Origin: a virus
IMG/VR virus record: IMGVR_UViG_3300021964_000532
Coordinates: 1 to 23,928 of that record
Length of the DNA stretch: 23,928 nucleotides
Reading direction: 5' to 3' (one strand)
Shown here: positions 7,060 through 15,232 of the stretch, piece after piece
How positions within the stretch are numbered: position 1 is the first letter of the stretch
How the letters are laid out: every line of letters starts with the position of its first letter
Program-made: the position numbers and the translations under genes
Notes under the pieces: model-generated
The model's input: only the letters and a program-made list of their open reading frames with translations
The model's database searches: none
Told to the model about the DNA's origin: nothing

Positions 7060-8997
7060 ATTCAAGTCCACTACTTCACACACGCCAGCCGTACATGCTA
7101 GTTCACGGCCACCTGATGTAGTGTCTTCCTTCTCAAACTCAGGAAGCTTGCTCCAATCAATGCTTGGAATCTTGTCATAGATTAGTTTCCATTCAAGATA
7201 GTCATCGTAATCCAAGTCTTGGTAAGGTGCTTGCTGATATGTGTGTTCACTGAATGGCAGGAAACTAATACCAGAAACCTTGTCAAAGTTTTCGTAAACC
7301 CATGAGCCAACTTCCATCCATTCGTTTTCTTTAACAGAGATAGTCACCGAAGGTTTGTGCTCACACCAATGCTCTTGATACATGAGCCAAAGGTCTAGCT
7401 GTTCGATGGCAGACATCTCATTACGAGTGACTGCTCCTTCCGGCGACTTCATAAGGAAGCTAAACACTGTTGTGCTGTCAGGCTTCATTACATCTGGTTC
7501 ACTTGGGATACCCTGTGCAATCATGAACTGTGTAAGCGGGTCTTTATTGTCGCCACGTACAGTACGAATGTAGTAATCGCTGTGACGAGCATGAATACCA
7601 GAAGCACTGTCAACAAGCTGACTGACTGTACCACTAGGCTTGACGCAGGTAATAGCTGCTGACTGTGAGATGCCAAGTTCTGCTGACAAAAGACAGTTCG
7701 TATCGACAGCGGTTTGTTTCAGATCAGAAAGAATACCTGCGATATTTTTACCATACTTGGAATCACGGCCAGACAAAAGCCTGTTATCCATGATGCCTGT
7801 AAGAGACACTCCAAGCAGACGCTCTTCTTCTGTGTTCTTCTGCCATATCTTGCGAAGATACCGGAAGCTGGTAAGGGTTGCTTGGAATGTGCCAAGGATA
7901 GTGGCAAGTCGAACCTTTTCAGCCAGCGTCTCTTCGGTATCGTTCTCACGAACAACAACTTCGGAAAGATTACAGAACTGATAAGGACGGAGAATGATTT
8001 CACTGCAGGGATTACATCCAAAATCATAGTCAACATCACGGCGACCATTCTTTGCTGCTTGTTTCTTGGCTGACTGCCTATTGAAGATACCACGCTCACC
8101 TGACTTGCTCTCGTACAGAGACAGCCATTCACGCATGAACGTACCCATCTGCGGCTTCTCTTTGTAAGCAACACTGTTGTTAGCCAGAGCACGTTGCCCT
8201 TCGTGTTCCCACCATTGACCTGACTTAGCATGAGCCATCTGGTCATCGTTCAGGTTGGACAGACTGATAAGGGCAGAGCGACGGACGCCGCCTACAACAA
8301 CCACTTCACCAATCTTACACATGATGTCGTGACATTCTATCGGATAAAGTCTGCGGCCCGCAGCACCCTTGAACTTCTCAATGCAGAACTCGAAAAGTTC
8401 TAATAGCGGTTGGGGACCAGAAGCACGACCGCCAAAGGTCTTGAGCCTTGCTCCTGCGGGTCTCACTTCACTGACATCAAACTTTGGAATCTGACCAGAA
8501 TACAGCATGAAGATAAGTTCTTTTAGAGACTTTGCCCAGCCCGGACGACTGTCTCCAACCTTGATGACTGTATCTGTTGTGTGAAACTCTTCGTTTACAA
8601 CAGGCAGCTTTTCAACGCTGTTACGCTCGACGGAGAAGCCAACGCCTGTGCCACACATCAGGATATACATGCACTCATCGAAAGCACGTGGGCTGTCTAC
8701 GGGAAGGTAGGAACAGTTGTATCCACCAACATGACAACGATCAAGTGCCGGTCCTGATGTCATCAGTGCTCTCATGCTGGGCATGATTTGAAGGGAGAGC
8801 ACAGCTTGTTCCAGTTGCCCACGCAACTCGTCAGTAAGAACATAACTGTGCTTTTCTTTGAGATGATTCGACATGTAGTCGAAGTATCTTGATACTGTTT
8901 CAGCCCATGTTTCCCTACGCTGCTCGTCTTCTTTCCAACGTGCGTAGCGAGACACGGCAATGAAATTCTGGTAGTCTGTAGGCAGATAATTATTCAT
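7051..8997 (-). CDS. adenosylcobalamin-dependent ribonucleoside-triphosphate reductase (class II)
   Basis: A 648-residue monomeric RTPR that reduces ribonucleotides to deoxyribonucleotides with coenzyme B12 as radical source, feeding phage DNA synthesis. Compared with the Lactobacillus leichmannii enzyme, Cys95 (NCSYLP) fits Cys119. Asn329-Pro-Cys331-Ser-Glu333 fits Asn406/Cys408/Glu410 (Cys331 the thiyl radical site), and Cys342 (FCNL) fits Cys419. A C-terminal pair Cys635/Cys640 (CTAGVC) fits Cys731/Cys736. CGTGVGFSVER and KPSGTVSQL are also typical. The ATG at 8997 is chosen because GGAAG lies upstream and because a longer in-frame start at 9045 would lie inside the promoter. The host or its neighbours must supply B12. 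Confidence 0.93.
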   Translation of the reverse strand: MNNYLPTDYQNFIAVSRYARWKEDEQRRETWAETVSRYFDYMSNHLKEKHSYVLTDELRGQLEQAVLSLQIMPSMRALMTSGPALDRCHVGGYNCSYLPVDSPRAFDECMYILMCGTGVGFSVERNSVEKLPVVNEEFHTTDTVIKVGDSRPGWAKSLKELIFMLYSGQIPKFDVSEVRPAGARLKTFGGRASGPQPLLELFEFCIEKFKGAAGRRLYPIECHDIMCKIGEVVVVGGVRRSALISLSNLNDDQMAHAKSGQWWEHEGQRALANNSVAYKEKPQMGTFMREWLSLYESKSGERGIFNRQSAKKQAAKNGRRDVDYDFGCNPCSEIILRPYQFCNLSEVVVRENDTEETLAEKVRLATILGTFQATLTSFRYLRKIWQKNTEEERLLGVSLTGIMDNRLLSGRDSKYGKNIAGILSDLKQTAVDTNCLLSAELGISQSAAITCVKPSGTVSQLVDSASGIHARHSDYYIRTVRGDNKDPLTQFMIAQGIPSEPDVMKPDSTTVFSFLMKSPEGAVTRNEMSAIEQLDLWLMYQEHWCEHKPSVTISVKENEWMEVGSWVYENFDKVSGISFLPFSEHTYQQAPYQDLDYDDYLEWKLIYDKIPSIDWSKLPEFEKEDTTSGGRELACTAGVCEVVDLNAA

Positions 8998-9035
8998 GTG
9001 TTCGCTTCCTTTCTTTGGGGTGAAAATAAGAAACC

Positions 9036-9064
9036 ATTCTACCACTATTCAGTTTGAATAGCAA
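9036..9064 (-). promoter_or_regulatory. sigma-70-type promoter for the ribonucleotide reductase, with a dyad in the spacer
   Basis: On the minus strand TTGCTA (9064-9059) and TAGAAT (9041-9036) are separated by 17 bases, a good fit to the -35/-10 consensus (4/6 and 5/6). A perfect 7-bp inverted repeat CTATTCA-AAC-TGAATAG (9045-9061) fills most of the spacer and could be an operator. The start point would be near 9028, about 30 bases before the reductase ATG. It lies in the gap between the 109-residue gene and the reductase. Confidence 0.6.
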
Positions 9065-9067
9065 TAG

Positions 9068-9397
9068 CTAGTGGCCAAGAACAGCATTAATTCTTTTCCT
9101 GACATATTCAACTTCGCCAGATCGAAGAACCTTAAATGCGAACTCTCTCATGTATACTGGATTGACGCCAGCAAAATCACAGACTGCAGTAAAGTCTTCT
9201 GCTGTGACGCCTACAGATGCAAAGAACCACGCAACTGCCCTGTCTCTTTCTATGATAGAAGAATCAGGCTCACCTTCATAGGAAGGCTTTGTTGCATCTA
9301 GGAGTGCCTGTAAGATAACACATAGGAAAAGTGTTTTCTCCGAAGATGAATTCTCATTTATTATTTCGTCTATTAGTACGATGTCTTCTTTTCTCAT
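9068..9397 (-). CDS. hypothetical phage protein next to endonuclease I
   Basis: A 109-residue, mostly helical protein starting MRKEDIVLIDEIINE. It has a first helical pair (LFLCVILQALLDATK), then ERDRAVAWFFASVGVTAEDF and a C-terminal part reading VNPVYMREFAFKVL. The last part could be a helix-turn-helix, but this is not firm. An earlier in-frame GTG at 9457 exists; the ATG at 9397 is preferred because it reduces overlap with the endonuclease gene to 44 bases. The ribosome site is weak, so translation is probably coupled. I recall similar proteins beside endonuclease I genes in marine phages; function unknown. Confidence 0.6.
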   Translation of the reverse strand: MRKEDIVLIDEIINENSSSEKTLFLCVILQALLDATKPSYEGEPDSSIIERDRAVAWFFASVGVTAEDFTAVCDFAGVNPVYMREFAFKVLRSGEVEYVRKRINAVLGH

Positions 9398-9788
9398 TGA
9401 ACCATTCTTTCGGAATCCCTTCCCCTTGTTTGCAGTATAGGAATCCGTGCTTGTCACACCAGTCTGCGTAAGTCATCTTACCACCTTTGTAAAGTTTACG
9501 ATTGGGATTATCAAACACGAATCTGATATCATAGTCTGTGCCATATTGGCTACGAATAAACAGATGCTTCTTCCTGTCTTCAAGCATGAACCTGCCTTTG
9601 ACTTCCAGTATGATACCATTCGGGAGAACAAAGTCTGGAATGTACCGCTTGTCTTCTGTCCAGACGTAGGAGATAGGATCAGGTTCATACTGGAAGTCGA
9701 TCTTGTTCTTGATTAGAACAAGGGCAGTGTTGTATTCAGAGTTTGACCGATACTTGTGATCAATATCTCTTTTTCTTTTTCTAGGCAT
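9354..9788 (-). CDS. endonuclease I-like Holliday junction resolvase (T7 gp3 family)
   Basis: A 144-residue nuclease close in length to T7 endonuclease I (149). The active-site pattern is conserved: Asp52 (YIPDF), Glu62 and Lys64 (ILEVKG) have the same spacing as T7 Asp55, Glu65 and Lys67, and Glu18 (NSEYN) fits T7 Glu20. LPNGI and EDRKKHL are further family-like parts. It should cut branched DNA, resolving replication and recombination intermediates before packaging, and could help degrade host DNA. N- and C-termini are very basic. It overlaps the upstream exonuclease by 8 bases and the downstream gene by 44. Confidence 0.88.
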   Translation of the reverse strand: MPRKRKRDIDHKYRSNSEYNTALVLIKNKIDFQYEPDPISYVWTEDKRYIPDFVLPNGIILEVKGRFMLEDRKKHLFIRSQYGTDYDIRFVFDNPNRKLYKGGKMTYADWCDKHGFLYCKQGEGIPKEWFNEKRRHRTNRRNNK

Positions 9789-10641
9789 TCGTTACTTCTT
9801 CCACATCAGGTACTTTGTTTACCTGCACAAGATGGCGAACACCGTTTGCATACTTGAATGTACGCAAGCCTTGACCATTGTTCGCATCTGCCCAGCATGT
9901 TTCTTTGTATGGGCAGAACACGCAGCCAATGGCAAGCTTCATGTTACCGGACTTACCGTCCGGTTCAGGTTGATAGCAACGCTGTGGTGGTGTTGGACTA
10001 GCGACAACTTTCTTGACTGTGCTGATGCGTTCACCTGCATTTATCATATGAACAGACTCAACATTCATAAGAGCCAACTCACCAGAAGACTTATCGACTG
10101 CAAAGAACGCTGCCGTCTGATCCTTACCCGCTTCGGCATAGCCAGAGATTTGTGCTATGTATCCAAACGGATCATCAGAGTGAAGCGTACCTTCCTTAAA
10201 CTTCTTGAAGGCATAGGGAGAAGCCGACTTAACATCAGTGAGAACACCGTCGATACGGCAATCCTTGTGTCCCTTGACGCCATCTACTTCGATTTCTTTC
10301 TGCTCTTCTGTCACTTCGTGACCAGCAACTTCTGCAAGAAAAATGAGAAGTGCTTCTAGGATATCTCCATACAGAAATTTAAGTTTGGTCTGTCCGTCTA
10401 CAGGCTTTGCTTCAACACCTTCCTGCATATCATACCAAAGCTGACGCAGTGGTTTACCAATCTGTGATATGCGAAGAGACGTAGACTTCTTCCTTGGCCC
10501 TTCTGAAAGAGAACGAGACAAGGCTCTGCTGATTGACATGGAAAACTTGTGAAGGGAATCTCTGTTCTTCACAGAGTCCATGTTGTTTGCTTGCTCAAGA
10601 GTAGTGTAGATATCTTGAACAAGAGTGTCTATGCTTTTCAT
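9781..10641 (-). CDS. RecB/Cas4-like PD-(D/E)XK exonuclease with probable Fe-S cluster
   Basis: A 286-residue nuclease-like protein. Core residues are visible: Glu96 in GDILEALLI, Asp131 in CRIDG, Asp136-Val-Lys138 in LTDVKSA, and the QxxxY motif QISGY near 164-168. A C-terminal cysteine group, Cys240-x2-Cys243-x5-Cys249, plus Cys222 upstream, fits the 4Fe-4S cluster of Cas4/AddB-type nucleases. It probably acts as a DNA exonuclease in recombination or host DNA breakdown, a role taken by T7 gp6 in T7. Start and stop overlap neighbours (ATGA with the DUF3310 gene). No CRISPR array is nearby, so a Cas4 role in spacer capture is not suggested. Confidence 0.8.
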   Translation of the reverse strand: MKSIDTLVQDIYTTLEQANNMDSVKNRDSLHKFSMSISRALSRSLSEGPRKKSTSLRISQIGKPLRQLWYDMQEGVEAKPVDGQTKLKFLYGDILEALLIFLAEVAGHEVTEEQKEIEVDGVKGHKDCRIDGVLTDVKSASPYAFKKFKEGTLHSDDPFGYIAQISGYAEAGKDQTAAFFAVDKSSGELALMNVESVHMINAGERISTVKKVVASPTPPQRCYQPEPDGKSGNMKLAIGCVFCPYKETCWADANNGQGLRTFKYANGVRHLVQVNKVPDVEEVTNA

Positions 10642-10925
10642 CGTTCAATCCCTTCTTCAATTTCGATAAGTTTGTCCATGTACCAACGTGCTTTCTTCAA
10701 GTCTTCAACACCATTCTTGTAACGATAACGCCAAACATACTTCATGATGTTACCTTGCAAGTAGTATTCAAAGCCTTCGTCAAGTCCGGTAGCTGCCATG
10801 ATGGCATCAATACATTCGATACCTGACTGGTTGTAGTGTGGTGGATGATTGACAGCATCAGACTGTTTGTTTGCTTGCTGTTGTTTCGCTTCAATCTCCC
10901 TTATCACTTTTCCATAATCATTCAT
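10638..10925 (-). CDS. DUF3310 protein
   Basis: A 95-residue protein with the DUF3310 signature: VNHPPHYNQSGIECIDAI, then LQGNIMKYVWRYRYKNGVEDLKKARWY. This family is widespread in phages, where it is sometimes annotated as nucleotide kinase-like; its biochemical role is not established. A lysine/glutamine-rich N-terminal tail precedes the domain. AAAGGAAG lies upstream of the ATG. It overlaps the exonuclease start by 4 bases (ATGA). Confidence 0.85.
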   Translation of the reverse strand: MNDYGKVIREIEAKQQQANKQSDAVNHPPHYNQSGIECIDAIMAATGLDEGFEYYLQGNIMKYVWRYRYKNGVEDLKKARWYMDKLIEIEEGIER

Positions 10926-11025
10926 TGCACTTCCTTTCCGTTGTTAAAATATGTTGGCGTACCCACCCTAACACAAGCCAACCCACAGCCATCTAACTAT
11001 GATCACTGCTCCCGGTTTGATGTTG
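10926..11025 (-). other. 100-base gap between SSB and DUF3310 genes with inverted repeats
   Basis: No frame is credible. CCTAACA (10965-10971) and TGTTAGG (11022-11028, across the SSB stop) are inverted, as are GTTGGC (10951-10956) and GCCAAC (10975-10980). They could fold into a stem at the end of the SSB message. A weak promoter-like pair for the DUF3310 gene (TTGTGT, 17 bases, CATATT) is present on the minus strand. None of this is strong enough for a firm call. Confidence 0.3.
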
Positions 11026-11499
11026 TTAGGCTACCGATGTTCCGAATGGAATGTCATCGTCAAAGGAAGCGTCTTCTGCATTGTAGCCACCCGGCACAAC
11101 ATCAAAGTCATCGTCGTCACCATACGGTACGAGATTCACAACCTGAACTGCTTGCAGATCAGTGCCAATACCGGTGTTACCAGCATACTCCCACTCGTAG
11201 GTTTTGAACAGTACGTTCACATCAGAACCATTACCGACAAGGGTGCCTGTCATGTCACGCTTCTGACCATCCTTCAAAGAAGGTGCCTTATTATCCGTAC
11301 CATCCTTACGCTTTTGTTTACGCTTGATGGTAACGAACTCACCACGGTCATCGTTCTTGTTCTTGATCTTCAAGCCAAGCTTCTTTGCTTGCTCAAGCTG
11401 GTCACCTTCCAGTGCCAAGTCGATGGTATACACCGGCTCGAAAGTGGTGTTAGGTGAAGAGATCGATGCCCAATGGGCCTTTCCGCTTAATACTGGCAT
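11026..11499 (-). CDS. single-stranded DNA-binding protein, T7 gp2.5-like
   Basis: A 157-residue OB-fold-type protein beginning MPVLSGKAHWASI. The middle is basic (VTIKRKQKRKDG). The end is acidic with a terminal aromatic motif (FDDDIPF), the tail by which gp2.5-type SSBs contact polymerase and helicase. The ATG at 11499 is certain because AAGGAG stands 7-8 bases upstream; a longer in-frame start at 11562 would overlap its promoter. It has its own promoter, which fits the need for large amounts of SSB. It follows the DNA polymerase in the replication cluster. Confidence 0.82.
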   Translation of the reverse strand: MPVLSGKAHWASISSPNTTFEPVYTIDLALEGDQLEQAKKLGLKIKNKNDDRGEFVTIKRKQKRKDGTDNKAPSLKDGQKRDMTGTLVGNGSDVNVLFKTYEWEYAGNTGIGTDLQAVQVVNLVPYGDDDDFDVVPGGYNAEDASFDDDIPFGTSVA

Positions 11500-11552
11500 G
11501 TCAAATGCTCCTTTCTTCTGTGCGTTCTCAGACGCTGTTTCAATGTTTGTGA

Positions 11553-11581
11553 AGTATGACACAACTAAATCATCGTGTCAA
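11553..11581 (-). promoter_or_regulatory. sigma-70-type promoter for SSB, with overlapping dyad
   Basis: On the minus strand TTGACA (11581-11576, perfect -35) and CATACT (11558-11553, 4/6 to -10) are 17 bases apart. An inverted repeat TGACAC ... GTGTCA overlaps both boxes and could be a regulator site. The start point would be near 11546, giving a ~45-base leader to the SSB ATG. It lies in the 88-base gap after the polymerase stop. Confidence 0.6.
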
Positions 11582-11586
11582 CATGT

Positions 11587-13239
11587 TTAATGAGTTTCAG
11601 CCCAATTGTTTCCAATTTTATATTCACTATCTAAAGGACATGATACTTTCAGTTCTTGCTCAGTAAGCTTCATTGCCTTCTGTGTCATCTCGCCAAACCT
11701 TTCGGCCTGATCAGATCGAACTTCAAACTGATACTCATCGTGGATGCTGGCGACAAGGCGATAGTCAAAGCCCTGTCGTCCAGCTAGTAGTGTAATCTGC
11801 CGCAGCCATTCTTTACAGATGACAGCACCGGCACCTTGGAGAAGGAGATTGGCTGCGGCATGTTGTTGACGGACTTTAAGGAGACGACCATCAAGACCAC
11901 GAATATAACCTGTCTGTGCTGCCCTGTCAATCTTATCACGCAAAGATTTTAGGGCTGGCATGTTGGTCATAAACTTATCCATGATAAGCTTACCTTCCTT
12001 TGCACCGCCGCCAACGATGGAACCGATCTTGGCTGGTCCTGCTCCATAGATCAGTGCATAGATGAAAGTCTTAGCTGCATCTCTAGTAGGAAGACCTGCT
12101 GCCTTTTGGTTTGCTGTGTGAATGTCACCACCCACAACTTCTTCCGTAAACTTTCTATCACCCATATAGTTGGCTAGACATCTCAACTCCAGAGAAGATG
12201 CGTCACACCCTAACAGCTTGTACCTACTATCTGTCGTAGTCCACACGGCACGACACTCTTTGCCATAAGGCGAGTAGACTGCCGGAACCTGTGCCATGTT
12301 AGGACTGTAGTGTGCCATCCTACCTGAAATTGCCTTGAGTGTAATCACACGACCATGAACCTTGCCATCGTCTTTCACAACATCAATCCAAGATTTGACC
12401 TGTGATACACGTTTTTGTAAAAGCAGATACCGTGCAATCCTTTGTGCTTCCGGTATGTCAACATTCTTTAACGTACCTTCATCGACAATTGGATGTCCTG
12501 TGGGAGTAAGATTCGTAGGCTTCCATCCCTTTGCCATCAGACGCTTTGCAATCTGCTGGCGAGAAGCTGGATTGAATACTTCCACATGATCCTTCAACCT
12601 TTTACCTGTCTTCTCTGAGTATCGCTCAGTGATAATCGGTGGAAAGATTTCTTGCATCTCTTTCTCAATATCTGCTGCTTCTTCTGAAAGCTTTGCCACA
12701 AGGCAAGATGCTTCCGGAACATTCAGTGTGAAACCGTTCTTCTCCTGTCTGTCCACGATTGCCCTGACTGCATGTTCAAGTTCAATACTTTTAGCAGAGA
12801 ACTTCTTAATCATTGGGAGCATGTAGACATACAGCTTTGCTGTAAGCTTCACGTCGTTGATACAATACTCCAACATCTCCTGATTGAAATGTGTGAAGTC
12901 GTTGTATTCAGTCTTGGGGAACCCAAGTCGAGTTCCCCAAGCATCCAGTGAGTGACCGCCATCCATCGCAGGATCAAGGAGTTGAGAGAAGATAAGAGTA
13001 TCCCTGACCTGCTTTACTTTTATCTTACTACCTGTCAGACGGTTCAGTGTTGGTGCGTCGAAAGACACACCGTTGTGCATCACAAAGATGTCATAATTTT
13101 CTGACCACTGTGGAAAGTTTTTTATGTCATCTCCATGAAACACAAATACTTCATTGGTGTCGATGTCCTGTGCGGCGATACAGTGGATCACCGTGGCATT
13201 CAGGTCATCTGTTTCTATATCTACCGCAACTCGTTTCAT
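11587..13239 (-). CDS. DNA polymerase, family A, with 3'-5' exonuclease (T7-like)
   Basis: A 550-residue replicative polymerase. Exonuclease motifs: Exo I VAVDIETD (Asp7, Glu9), Exo II MHNGVSFDAPT, Exo III EYCINDVKLTA. Polymerase motif A is LGCDASSLELR, motif B RDAAKTFIYALIYG, motif C SIHDEY (His500-Asp501-Glu502). The residue equal to E. coli Pol I Phe762 is Tyr394, as in T7; in environmental phage surveys Tyr or Phe here goes with virulent lifestyle and Leu with temperate. It is shorter than T7 gp5 (704 residues), and no thioredoxin-binding insert is obvious. Its ATG overlaps the upstream stop (ATGA). It works with the primase-helicase and SSB next to it. Confidence 0.95.
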   Translation of the reverse strand: MKRVAVDIETDDLNATVIHCIAAQDIDTNEVFVFHGDDIKNFPQWSENYDIFVMHNGVSFDAPTLNRLTGSKIKVKQVRDTLIFSQLLDPAMDGGHSLDAWGTRLGFPKTEYNDFTHFNQEMLEYCINDVKLTAKLYVYMLPMIKKFSAKSIELEHAVRAIVDRQEKNGFTLNVPEASCLVAKLSEEAADIEKEMQEIFPPIITERYSEKTGKRLKDHVEVFNPASRQQIAKRLMAKGWKPTNLTPTGHPIVDEGTLKNVDIPEAQRIARYLLLQKRVSQVKSWIDVVKDDGKVHGRVITLKAISGRMAHYSPNMAQVPAVYSPYGKECRAVWTTTDSRYKLLGCDASSLELRCLANYMGDRKFTEEVVGGDIHTANQKAAGLPTRDAAKTFIYALIYGAGPAKIGSIVGGGAKEGKLIMDKFMTNMPALKSLRDKIDRAAQTGYIRGLDGRLLKVRQQHAAANLLLQGAGAVICKEWLRQITLLAGRQGFDYRLVASIHDEYQFEVRSDQAERFGEMTQKAMKLTEQELKVSCPLDSEYKIGNNWAETH

Positions 13240-13706
13240 AGTGTAATCAACTCCGCTTTCTCATAAGGTATGTGGAAGAAGTGCTCACCCTTTACGATGT
13301 TTCTACCACGTGCTTCTTTTACTTCTGCTTGCTCAACTACGTAGTCCTTGATACGCCATGCAGCTTTCAAATCACCACGCAGAATGTAGAAGTTGAAGAA
13401 TGGTTTTGGAATGTCCAAGCTTCTTACTTTATTGATCAGCTTGTGCTTGCGATATGGAATACGAATCTCCTTCCAGTTTGGGTTCCAATCACCTTTCCAA
13501 GCATACTTCACTTCAACTTCACTAAAGTAGGTATTATCTGCTTTTTCACTCTTGATGTCAACCGAAAAGTTTTCAGTCGCATCAAGGATGGTGTGTCCAT
13601 TGTTGACCAGATACCTGATGATAGCAGCCTTTGCAGGAGTATCTGCCATCTCGTATCGCTGCCGTGAGAACTTGATGTTCACGGCTCCTTGTATTGGCTG
13701 TAACAT
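13236..13706 (-). CDS. hypothetical protein between helicase and polymerase, possible nuclease
   Basis: A 156-residue protein starting MLQPIQGAVNIKFSR. The centre reads NFSVDIKSE, then YFSEVEVKYAWKGDW and IRIPYRKHKLI; an acidic residue followed by Glu-x-Lys between strands fits a PD-(D/E)XK nuclease or resolvase core. The C-terminus is basic. It is tightly coupled on both sides (TAATG with the helicase stop, ATGA with the polymerase start), so it probably acts in replication. I do not recognise the family by name; the nuclease call is a motif-level inference. Confidence 0.6.
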   Translation of the reverse strand: MLQPIQGAVNIKFSRQRYEMADTPAKAAIIRYLVNNGHTILDATENFSVDIKSEKADNTYFSEVEVKYAWKGDWNPNWKEIRIPYRKHKLINKVRSLDIPKPFFNFYILRGDLKAAWRIKDYVVEQAEVKEARGRNIVKGEHFFHIPYEKAELITL

Positions 13707-15232
13707 TATAGAAAATCTCCTATGTCTTCTGTTGATCCATTGTCAGAGTCGAATGGGTTCTCAATCTCAGAGAGCCTACCAGTGTCCTTGTTATAATGCA
13801 AGTAACAAGCGATGCCAGTGTCGCCAGCGTAACGGTTCTTCAAGACCCGTACAGTGGTTGTATTAGCTTCGACTGGGTCATCTGCCTGTTGGTTGCGTTC
13901 AAGGGCTATGACAGCGTCTGAAAGCTGTGCAATGCTGTGTGAGCCACGAAGCTGTGACAGACTGATTGCACCACCCTGTTCCTGTCCCTTGTCACCTGAC
14001 ATCCTGCGAAGGTGAGAGACCAGAAGCAGACCACACTGTGTCTCTTCAACCAGACTCCGTAGCTTTGTCATAAGCATGTCGATGTTCCTACGCTCGTCAC
14101 CATCGTCAAGGCCGGACACAAGGATGGACAGGTGATCGATGACCACAAACTTACAGTCCATTGCCTTGACCATGTACCTGACCTTGGCAAGTATCTCATC
14201 AGTGGTGATCGAACCAAAGTGATTGAAGGCAATAAGTTTTGGATTCTGCACCGTGTCCTGAATGAACGGCTCCATATCCTGACGGCTCATGTCCTTCCTG
14301 ACTTCCTTGATGAACAGGCGTTGGTTGGCAGGGATGGACATCAGGTGGAACATCGTCTGCTTCTTGTTCTCTTCAAGGTGAATGATGCCGATATTGGAAT
14401 CGATGTTCTTCAGAATATGATATTCCAATTCATACATCATGCTGGTCTTACCTGCACCTGTACCGGCAGTGATGGTGACCAGTTCTCCTGTACGCATCCC
14501 ATACAGCTTGTCGTTCAAACCTTGGTATGGATATAGAACAGTGTCCTGTTCGTCTTCTTCAAACAGTTCGTCGATGTGGTCACACAGGCGAATGATACCG
14601 GCAGGTGTGAAGGGCTTTGCATTCCACCAAGAGCGAGAAAACTGCTCACGCTTGTTCTGCTTGAGATACTCGTTGGCGTCCTTCATCTCCATGTCCATGA
14701 TCAGACACTTGTTAGGCTCGAACACCTGCGCCACCTGACTGGCAGCTTTCTTGCCGTGCTCATCGTTGTCGAAACACAGAACGATCTTGTCAAAGCCATT
14801 CAGGTATTCGTAGTTGGCCTTGATGTCCTTGAGTGCAGACTGTGCTCCATTCTTGATGGAGACCACAGGCCACTTGGAACCAAGCATCTCGAAGGCAGAC
14901 ATCGCATCAATCTCACCTTCACACACAGTGATAAACTTACCACCTGACTTGAACTTGTTGGCACCAAACAGTGTGGCATCTGGCAACCTGCCTTCAACAT
15001 AGAATCCCTTGTTCTTAACTTCACGAATCTTGTTTGCTACATGATGTGTTTCACTATCATGATAGGGATAGATATGTTTTATAATATTATTATTAGAAGA
15101 CCATATAGTTTTTACATTATAGAACTTACATGTATCTTCTTTGATGGCACGATCAGGGATCGCAGTGATGGCACCGTCAGTGAAGTGTTGTTTATACACG
15201 CCCTGAATAGGTGCTTGCTGTTGCGCTTCCAT
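13706..15232 (-). CDS. primase-helicase short form from internal start (gp4B-like)
   Basis: Inside the primase-helicase gene an in-frame ATG at 15232 (codon 46) is preceded by a strong ribosome site, AAAGGAG (15244-15238), with a 5-base spacer (ACAAG). The product would be 508 residues, lack the zinc ribbon (Cys15-Cys37) and keep TOPRIM and helicase parts. T7 gene 4 makes exactly such a pair, the short form having helicase but no template-directed priming. The internal site is at least as good as that of the full-length start. Confidence 0.65.
   Translation of the reverse strand: MEAQQQAPIQGVYKQHFTDGAITAIPDRAIKEDTCKFYNVKTIWSSNNNIIKHIYPYHDSETHHVANKIREVKNKGFYVEGRLPDATLFGANKFKSGGKFITVCEGEIDAMSAFEMLGSKWPVVSIKNGAQSALKDIKANYEYLNGFDKIVLCFDNDEHGKKAASQVAQVFEPNKCLIMDMEMKDANEYLKQNKREQFSRSWWNAKPFTPAGIIRLCDHIDELFEEDEQDTVLYPYQGLNDKLYGMRTGELVTITAGTGAGKTSMMYELEYHILKNIDSNIGIIHLEENKKQTMFHLMSIPANQRLFIKEVRKDMSRQDMEPFIQDTVQNPKLIAFNHFGSITTDEILAKVRYMVKAMDCKFVVIDHLSILVSGLDDGDERRNIDMLMTKLRSLVEETQCGLLLVSHLRRMSGDKGQEQGGAISLSQLRGSHSIAQLSDAVIALERNQQADDPVEANTTTVRVLKNRYAGDTGIACYLHYNKDTGRLSEIENPFDSDNGSTEDIGDFL

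Noticed and set aside
6889-7101. 70-codon plus-strand frame over the structured intergenic region
   Set aside because: It runs antisense to the reductase end, has no ribosome site, and its composition follows from the inverted repeats; no plus-strand gene is nearby.
7719-8246. 175-codon minus-strand frame inside the reductase gene
   Set aside because: It is a shifted frame of the well-supported reductase, with no matching motif or ribosome site.
8998-9045. Upstream in-frame start of the reductase
   Set aside because: It lies within the promoter spacer and would be untranscribed; the ATG at 8997 has a ribosome site.
9781-10641. Cas4 of a CRISPR system
   Set aside because: Motifs fit, but there is no array or other cas gene, and the replication-cluster context suits a phage exonuclease.
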